Shown piece after piece: positions 57,738 to 64,000 of a DNA stretch of 64,000 bases. The translations under genes and the position numbers were made by a program. This stretch comes from Dryas octopetala (lineage: Eukaryota > Streptophyta > Magnoliopsida > Rosales > Rosaceae). Position 1 is the stretch's first letter; the number at the start of each line of letters is the position of its first letter. Below the pieces are notes generated by a model. That model was not told the DNA's origin. It saw nothing but the letters and a program-made list of their open reading frames with translations, and made no database searches. The stretch is from assembly GCA_963921425.1 (NCBI GenBank), contig OY992832.1:8742001-8806000 (forward strand), read 5' to 3'.

Positions 57738-57796
57738 GGATTCGAACCCCCAATCAAAAAGTTGAAAATGATTCAACTTACCACTTGCTTCAGCTA
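57738..57796 (-). mobile_element. tRNA-like / SINE-like pol III promoter boxes
   Basis: On the minus strand TAGCTGAAGCAAGTGG (57781-57796, box A-like) precedes GGTTCGAATCC (57738-57748, a perfect box B) by about 33 bp. There is no full tRNA cloverleaf, so a tRNA-derived SINE or a tRNA relic is likelier than a functional tRNA. A second box A-like TAGCTGAAGCGAGTGG occurs at about 58012 on the plus strand. Confidence 0.5.
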
Positions 57797-58196
57797 CTCC
57801 TGGACATGAAGAGAATATATCAAAAATTCACAATGATATTTGATTCTATAATTTTCTTATAAGAAGTCAAATTGAGAAACTTTCTAATTCAAATAAATAA
57901 TTATTTCATTATAAAAAGTTTTTACGTATGCACAATAGAAAATTTTATAGGATAAACTGGGCATGCTAAAATAACAACATTTGCACAATAAGGAGAGCTT
58001 ATTCGCACAATAGCTGAAGCGAGTGGTAAATTAGAAGTGTAATTCGATATTTTTATTTGGCCAGAATGAAGAAAAGCCGGATAAATTCTATTTCCGAAAA
58101 GACTAGCTAAATGCTATAAGAATATACGTAATACAGCTTATTAAACGAATTACATTTGTCAAAATATTGGTGTATGCGCAATAAAAAGAGCCGCTT

Positions 58197-58228
58197 CGCA
58201 CTCGCAAGAGTGAGTGCGGAGAGGCTAG
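58197..58228 (+). mobile_element. Candidate Helitron 3' terminus
   Basis: A stem CGCACTC...GAGTGCG (58197-58203 and 58212-58218) is followed after a short spacer by CTAG at 58225-58228 and then a T. A hairpin a few bases before a terminal CTRR, inserted before T, is the standard Helitron 3' end. The matching 5' end was not found, so this may be the end of a short non-autonomous element within about 57.4-58.2 kb. Confidence 0.45.
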
Positions 58229-59308
58229 TTTTTCTTATTGCTAAGAGCCTAAGAGAGTAATTTTCCAACATGACATGGTAAGGAAAATAAATTTTTTTTC
58301 CTTATCACTTTGGATCCAAAATGATGTGAGTATTTCGCTTGTTGGAAACAAATTAGTCATAGAATGAACCAATATATAAATCAATGAAGAGATTTAAAAG
58401 CACTTGGGAGGTAATGTGAAATCACAACTTAATTACGTATGGGAGAATGTGAAAATTTGGAGGTAATAAATTTCTCCTTAGTAATGTCATTTCCAAAAGT
58501 CATATATAATTAAATTTTAAGAGAAGAAACACACTCATCACTTTCATCGACACTACCATAATTGTCACCACCACTACCACCACCCCGTATACTCAAACAT
58601 CATTGTCATCACCCATATTACTGCCACTACCACTTCTAATACCATCCCTACCTTCATCACTATCTCGTTACCATTACCATTGACACCATCATTGTACTAT
58701 TGTCATCATTATTACCACCCTACTTTCGTTGTCACTACCACTACCACCACTAGTTCACCATCCTATTGCACCATCCGAATCACTTTTAAATTAAAGGGTT
58801 TTATTTTTGAAAGCCCATTGTGAGAAATACTATGATAACTTGGCTCAGCTGAACAAACCTATATCGGCCCACTTTAATGAAAACACGTGTTGAGCATGAA
58901 GCCCAATGCACAATTTTTTTCTTGGTGTTTTACAATGTGAGTGCTGTTGAACAACGACTATTATACATAACTATGCAACATTATAAAAAATGCATAAGCA
59001 TTATACTTATAGGTTTTCCTTACATAAACATGTCAAAAGTTCATAAAACACAAAAAATAACCCTTTGAGTTACATCAACTCTTGTTATCGAACAATGGTC
59101 TCTTTTTTTGTAAAGTGGGTTTATTTATTATCAGGTAGACATTTTTAACATTTGAAAATATTATGTGGGTTTGTTTAACATTTGAGAATATAAAGTGGAC
59201 ATTAAAATTATTTACTTTAAATTAAATCATATTTAATAAATTAGCTAAACAAACGAATTTTTTTTTAAATCTCATGGTTTTAAAATTGTCTACACTTCCA
59301 ACCTTCCT
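58229..59308. other. Intergenic spacer with trinucleotide-rich tract
   Basis: AT-rich, with a degenerate CCA/CAT/ACC trinucleotide-rich tract at about 58535-58770. No gene was seen. Confidence 0.5.
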
Positions 59309-59528
59309 TTATCCAACGAATAATGCTATACTTACCACATTCTTATACCACATTTTTATACCATTTTACGTGTCATTATTTTATTTGACAGAGTTTTTTT
59401 TTTTTTTTTTGAGTTTTTTATTTTTATTTTTTAGTATCCAATGTATGAATGCCATGTAAGTTATCACATAAGGTGGTATGAAATTGTGGTATAAAAATGT
59501 GGTATATCTAGCACTACTGTTATCCAAC
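59309..59528. mobile_element. Small MULE-like MITE (family D, copy 2)
   Basis: A 202-bp element at 59318-59519, flanked by a perfect 9-bp duplication TTATCCAAC (59309-59317 and 59520-59528). The inverted ends are GAATAATGCTA and CAGTAGTGCTA, continuing as (T)ACCACATT(T/C)TTATACCAC. It is the same family as 34195-34385. Confidence 0.82.
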
Positions 59529-59692
59529 GGTTCGCTAATCAACATTTTAGTTTCTCCTTTTTTTTTTTTGGTTAAAAAGGAAAGAAAAATTGTAGTTTTT
59601 TTCAAAATTATTATGTTATCCGATTTTCTCGTAAAATAACGTTTAAATTCATACAAAAATTTCGTTCAAAAAAATAAACATTATACAAAAAT

Positions 59693-62600
59693 TCTCTATA
59701 TACTAAAACGCAATCCAGTCGCCACTGTTCACACTGTTCATAGCCTGTTCATCGTGAAAGTTCGGTTTTGCCCTTCTAGCAGCCTTAATTTTCCCATCCT
59801 TCGCCTTTTGAGTTTTGGCCTTTTCTTCGGCCCTTTTTTGTCATTGCGTCTGTCTCTGGTTGTAGCCCATATTGTTTCGAAATATTTACATTCCTTGCCA
59901 TTGCTTTGTTTGTCTGCGGTATGCTCTCACAGGGGTCTTTTTTTTTGATCTGTTTGCCATTATGAGAATAGCCCAGATGGGCCTGCCCTTTGTGGTCATT
60001 CGTCTCTTCTTGCTTTATCTGGGTTCATGGTTAGTGTTTCAACCAGATGAACCAACTCATGTGGAGGCTTTCATCCCAGCTTCATGTATTCCTCCGGTTG
60101 TGATTCGAACTGGGTCGCACCTTCATTTATTTCTGTGGTTCTAATTCGAAGTGGATCAACAATCTGCTTTGGTTTATTTTGTCGTTTGATGTGTTGGTCT
60201 GGTTCAGTATTTCAAGCAGGTTATGGGATTAATCCATCGCATCGGAGATGTGAGCCACAAGTTTTTTAGGGTTTTTTTAATTTTTTTTCCTTTTGTCAAA
60301 TCTCACTGACAGCTTCACTGTTTCAGCTTCGTCTGGCTTTTCGATTGCCGTTCGTTTCTTTTTCGGGTGGTGTGATTCAGATCAGTCCCTTCGTTTCTAC
60401 CTACTCCTTATCAGATAAGTTTCATCTTTCTCTCATCTCATTTTTTCATATCATTCTGCCCCTGTTTGCTTACCCTGTCTTCGCTGGGTCTCTGTTTGCA
60501 TTTTGCATATCATCACTCTGGGTGTGTGCTTGCATTTATTCTTCAATATTGAAATATAGACTTTTCTTTATTCTTATTTGTTTATTTCTATTAGTGTTTT
60601 ATCTCTGCTTCCTATTTTCCCCTTCTGTTGTGTCCCAGTTTTAGCTCCCCTTTTCAATTCTTTATCTTCAGAAAAATTTATGTGCTCCATCAAAAAAAAA
60701 ATTTATGCGCTTATTTAATTGTTCTCTTCATTTAATTCTTCCATAATCAACTCTCTTCTGCGACAAAATTAACTGAGTACCAATTTTATTACCTATCTAC
60801 CTGGGTACACAGATGTCAACTTTCATCACTATGCATATCTTCATTGTATCTACTTATCCCATGCAATGAACACTAATTACACTTCCCATTAGATTATCTG
60901 ACTATCTTTCTGTTTTTCGGCCTGTAGTTTTTCTCCTGGATTTGTGCGCCTTAATTTTATTCGTTTCATTGTTTTGGTTTATGTTGACGCATACGAGGAT
61001 GTTTAAATCTTATCAAATATTCCTTTCTGTATACGTTGTTGATTTTTTCTCATATCATACATATTCCGATCAAACATTCTTATTTATGTCGCTCAGCATT
61101 TTTTCTTATTCTGAATCAGTGTGTTTTTTGCATTTTTGCCAAAAAATACATTAACATTTATGCCCGCACTCTAATTTTTTACATTTTTTTGAATGTTTGC
61201 CTTTCAAATAAATCAATTCAAATTCTCTCCCTTATACTTTTATGTTTATACTTTTCACATCTTTTATTTTTCTTATATCTAAGTTTAGCTTTGTTTTTTT
61301 CGGATTGCTTCATTTTTAACATTCATACATATGTTTTCTAGGTACTCTTCTGTTGGTTGTTTCAGCTTCAACTTGACCCTGCGCTGTTGTTGCATTTGAT
61401 CTTGCTGCGCAGAAGGTTAGCTTTTCGCATCTATTCTTTAAATATGTTGATTGTGCATCTGTTATTTGTCATGTTAAATATCTTCTGCTCATGGATGAAC
61501 ATCATTTTCCTTTGATTGGTTGTTATATATATGTTCTTTTCAGATTGCAATTGATTTATATATGTCTCTTTTTTTCCTCCAGCTATTTATTCATTCCTTG
61601 AAGGTTTTTTCTTTTGATGTGATGAATAAAAAGTCTAGGGTTCGTACTAGATTACTCATGTTAGGCAAAGTTGACTGTCCTGATGTTTCAACTGCTGTCG
61701 AACTTCCCACTGAGAATGTCTCTGATGTTCTTTCTATCACTGCCTGTGAATTAAATTCTCCAACTCATAGGAAAAAACACAAGTCTATTAGGAATACAAC
61801 TTTAACGCATATTAACACAATTCAGCCAACTACACATCAGGTCCCTTTGGAACAATTAGACTCTAATTCTGATATTGTGTCCTATAATCTAAATGTTCTT
61901 CATTCTGAACTTCTGCCCATGAGCTCCACATCGAATGAAAACAGTGCGGATCGCAGCTGTAAGAGTCAATCATTTTATCAGAAGAAAAGACAGAGTATGT
62001 TTAATTTTTGATTAAAATTAATTTCAACATTCCTACATTATTGTCCTATCAATGATGATATGCATTGATACTCTTTCTTTCTTTCTTTCATGCTTCTTCT
62101 TTCCATAGGAGTCATTCACAAGTATGTGGATTTTGGAGATAAAGATTATAAGTGCATTTACTGTGATGCACTTTTTTGGCTCACTGAATCCATTGCTAAA
62201 AAATCTACAGACAGACAGCCTTTGTTTAGTCTTTGTTGTTTGCAAGGGAAAGTAAAACTTCCAATTACCAAACCGACTCCTAACTTTTTAGACAATTTAC
62301 TTGATGCAAGAAAAGGCCAAAGAAGCTCTGTATTTAGGGACAATATTAGGGCATACAATTCTATGTTTGCATTCACTTCAATGGGAGCCAAAATTGATCA
62401 TTCAATTAACAATAGGCCAGGTCCTTACATTTTTAAAATTAGTGGGCAGGTTCATCATTTAATGGGGTCATTGTTACCGCCGGAAGGCGATTCTCCAAAG
62501 TTTGCCCAGCTCTATGTCTATGACACCTATAATGAAGTTATGAATCGCCTTAATGCAGTTAATTCTAAACAAAATAATTCAAATCTTGATCCAAAAGTTG

Positions 62601-64000
62601 TTGAAGGCCTTATCAAAATGTTTGACCAATCAAATGAGTTAGTGAAATTCTTTAGAACAGTCAGGGATAAATTAGAAAGCAATTCTATTACTGATGTCAA
62701 AGTAAGAATATTAGGAAAGCAGTTAGATGATGATAAACAATATGAAAGCCCAACATCTGATGAAATTGCTGGTCTCATAGTGGGAGATATTGGTCTCTTT
62801 GATTCAAACAGAGATATTGTCATAGAAAATCAAAATGGAGAGTTGAAACGAATAACAAAATTAAATCCAAAATTCATGTCTTTACAATATCCTATTCTAT
62901 TTCCTCATGGTGAAGATGGTTATAGCCCTAATATTAAATGGAATCCTAATTTTAAAGGTCATCAGCCAAAAACAGGAAGGGTACCTATGAGAGCCTTTAT
63001 AGCTTATCAAATTCAGGAGAGGCAATTTGAATTTAGCACACTCTTAAGAGGTGGTAGATTGTTTCAACAATTTTTAGTGGATGCCTATGCAACTCTTGAA
63101 GAGGATCGATTAGATTTTATTAGAAAAAATCAAAAAAACCTCAGGACTGAAGTTTATAAAGGCATTTATGATGCAATTTCAATGGGTCATACAAATGCCA
63201 ATGATCTAGGACAGCGAGTTATATTGCCAACATCACACACTGGCAGTGCTAGATATATGATTAATAATTATCAAGATGCTATGGCAATTTGTAGGCATTA
63301 TGGCAATCCCGATCTTTTTATTACTTTTACTTCCAATGTCAAGTGGCCTGAAATTGTTAGAGAACTTCTTAGAAAACCTGGCTGTAAACCAGAGGATAGG
63401 CCTGACATCATTGCCAGAATGTTCAAAATCAAATTGGATGGTATGGTTAGTTACATCAAATCAGGACAACCTTTCGGACCACTTGCAGCAGGTGAATTTC
63501 ATCAACAAAATTTGTTCTTTGCTGGCTTTCTTCCTTTTAAAAATACAAAATTAATCAATCCTGTCTTTTTTTCCCTGTCTCTCACATCAAACAGAAGTTC
63601 ATACAATTGAATTTCAAAAGAGAGGATTGCCTCATTGTCACCTCCTCATTTGGTTAGAACACAATTTCAAATCATCATCTGCAGCAGATATTGACTCGAT
63701 AATCTCAGCTGAATTACCAGACAAAACTTTGGATCCAACACTTTATCATATTGTAGATCAGTTCATGATCCATGGTCCATGTGGTCATTTAAATCCTAAT
63801 TCCCCTTGCATGCGAGGAGGAAAGTGCTCTAAATTTTTCCCAAAGCAATACAAAACTGAAACTGTTTTTGAAACCAATGGCTTTCCTACATATAGGCGTC
63901 GTGATAATCCTAATAGCTTTGTCCTCAAAAATGGAATAAAGGTTGATAACAGTTTTATAGTGCCTTACAATTCAGAATTGTTATTAAGGTATAACGCTCA
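59693..64000 (+). mobile_element. Autonomous-type Helitron, 5' part (runs off the right edge)
   Basis: The 5' end is placed at TCTCTATATACTAAAACG (59693), which closely matches the TCTCTAYTA..AAAACG start of known plant Helitrons. The base before it is T instead of the expected A, so the exact first base may be off by one. A long T/C-rich leader (59.7-61.6 kb) without a convincing gene precedes a spliced reading frame for the Rep/helicase. The frame is undamaged as far as the window goes, suggesting a young element. The 3' hairpin and CTRR end lie outside. Confidence 0.75.
61622..64000 (+). CDS. Helitron Rep/helicase, N-terminal part (partial)
   Basis: Exons 61622-61994, 62109-63491 and 63595-64000 (open at the edge) are joined by 114-bp and 103-bp GT-AG introns in consistent phase. 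About 720 residues are visible. The first exon (MNKKSRVRTRLLML) is basic and variable. Exon 2 carries the Helitron_like_N domain: YKCIYCDALFW, NPKFMSLQYPILFPHGEDGY, RAFIAYQIQERQFEFSTLLR, GGRLFQQFLVDAY, QDAMAICRHYGNPDLFITFT and KWPEIVREL. Exon 3 restores the Rep signature IEFQKRGLPHCHLLIWLE, with the HUH metal site His599-Cys-His601, then GPCGHLNPNSPCMRGGKCSK. Without splicing the frame stops just before the HUH motif. The tyrosines and the PIF1-type helicase should lie beyond the window. Rep nicks and ligates DNA in rolling-circle transposition; the helicase unwinds it. Confidence 0.88.

Noticed and set aside
58535-58770. Possible Thr/His-rich coding region in the CCA/CAT-rich tract
   Set aside because: A degenerate trinucleotide tract interrupted by stops in every frame; it looks like simple-sequence drift.
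59754-61341. Series of 60-100 residue open frames rich in Phe, Leu and Ser before the Helitron Rep gene
   Set aside because: They follow from a T/C-rich leader. None has a domain or splices clearly into the Rep frame.
1-64000. CRISPR arrays, operons, bacterial or phage features, integrated viral genes
   Set aside because: None was seen. The periodic 33-bp arrays are palindromic modules with drifting sequence inside foldback elements, not identical direct repeats with unique spacers, and all genes have eukaryotic structure.

Overview
This is a 64 kb piece of nuclear plant DNA. Its spliced GT-AG genes, plant-specific families (CYSTM, NAL1-type protease, cytochrome c6A, EXORDIUM-like, DCD, P-class PPR, MIR167), long (CT/GA)n tracts and AT-rich spacers full of small transposons point to a eudicot, probably a woody rosid. 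I cannot name the species. There is no sign of prokaryotic, organellar or viral content.

Layout, left to right. A CYSTM stress-peptide gene (+, 87-740). Intronless ribosomal protein eL27 (+, 1814-2221) with site II and telo-box promoter elements. LCAT4-type phospholipase/acyltransferase (-, 2777-6912, 11 exons). A spacer holding an old MULE-type MITE. Chloroplast cytochrome c6/c6A (+, 8559-10433, 6 exons). A 6 kb spacer. A MIR167 hairpin (16.7-17.1 kb). A 6 kb spacer with a hAT-type element and a 1 kb foldback element. NARROW LEAF 1-like protease (-, 23286-27451). A small twin-CX9C mitochondrial protein (+, 31132-31437). Glutathionyl-hydroquinone reductase (-, 31998-34135). A P-class PPR protein (-, 35276-37390). 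A second foldback element and a small MITE (37.6-38.9 kb). An EXORDIUM-like secreted protein (+, 41496-42509). A DXD glycosyltransferase of the At4g19900 type (-, 43662-48098). A DCD-domain protein with many internal repeats (-, 49491-53420). From about 53.5 kb onward the window is a transposon-rich spacer. It ends in a large, apparently intact Helitron that starts near 59693 and runs off the right edge; its Rep/helicase reading frame is still open at base 64000.

The genes do not form one pathway. As a block they match, from memory, Arabidopsis neighbourhoods At4g19860-At4g19900 (LCAT4, GST-like reductase, PPR, glycosyltransferase) and At5g45020-At5g45040 (reductase, trypsin-like, cytochrome c6). 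The window may therefore preserve an ancestral gene order that Arabidopsis split between duplicated segments.

The most unusual signal is not a gene. Two roughly 1.03 kb foldback elements (21134-22178 and 37639-38665) have different termini, yet both carry at their exact centre an array of 22-bp quasi-palindromes (RTTCGGYRG...CCGAAY type) spaced at exactly 33 bp. One array has 4 units and the other has 8. The larger element has a perfect 9-bp target duplication. Four families of inverted-repeat elements occur as pairs in this window, and several have target duplications that can be read directly.

Exon boundaries were placed by eye from GT-AG sites, phase bookkeeping and family knowledge, without alignments.
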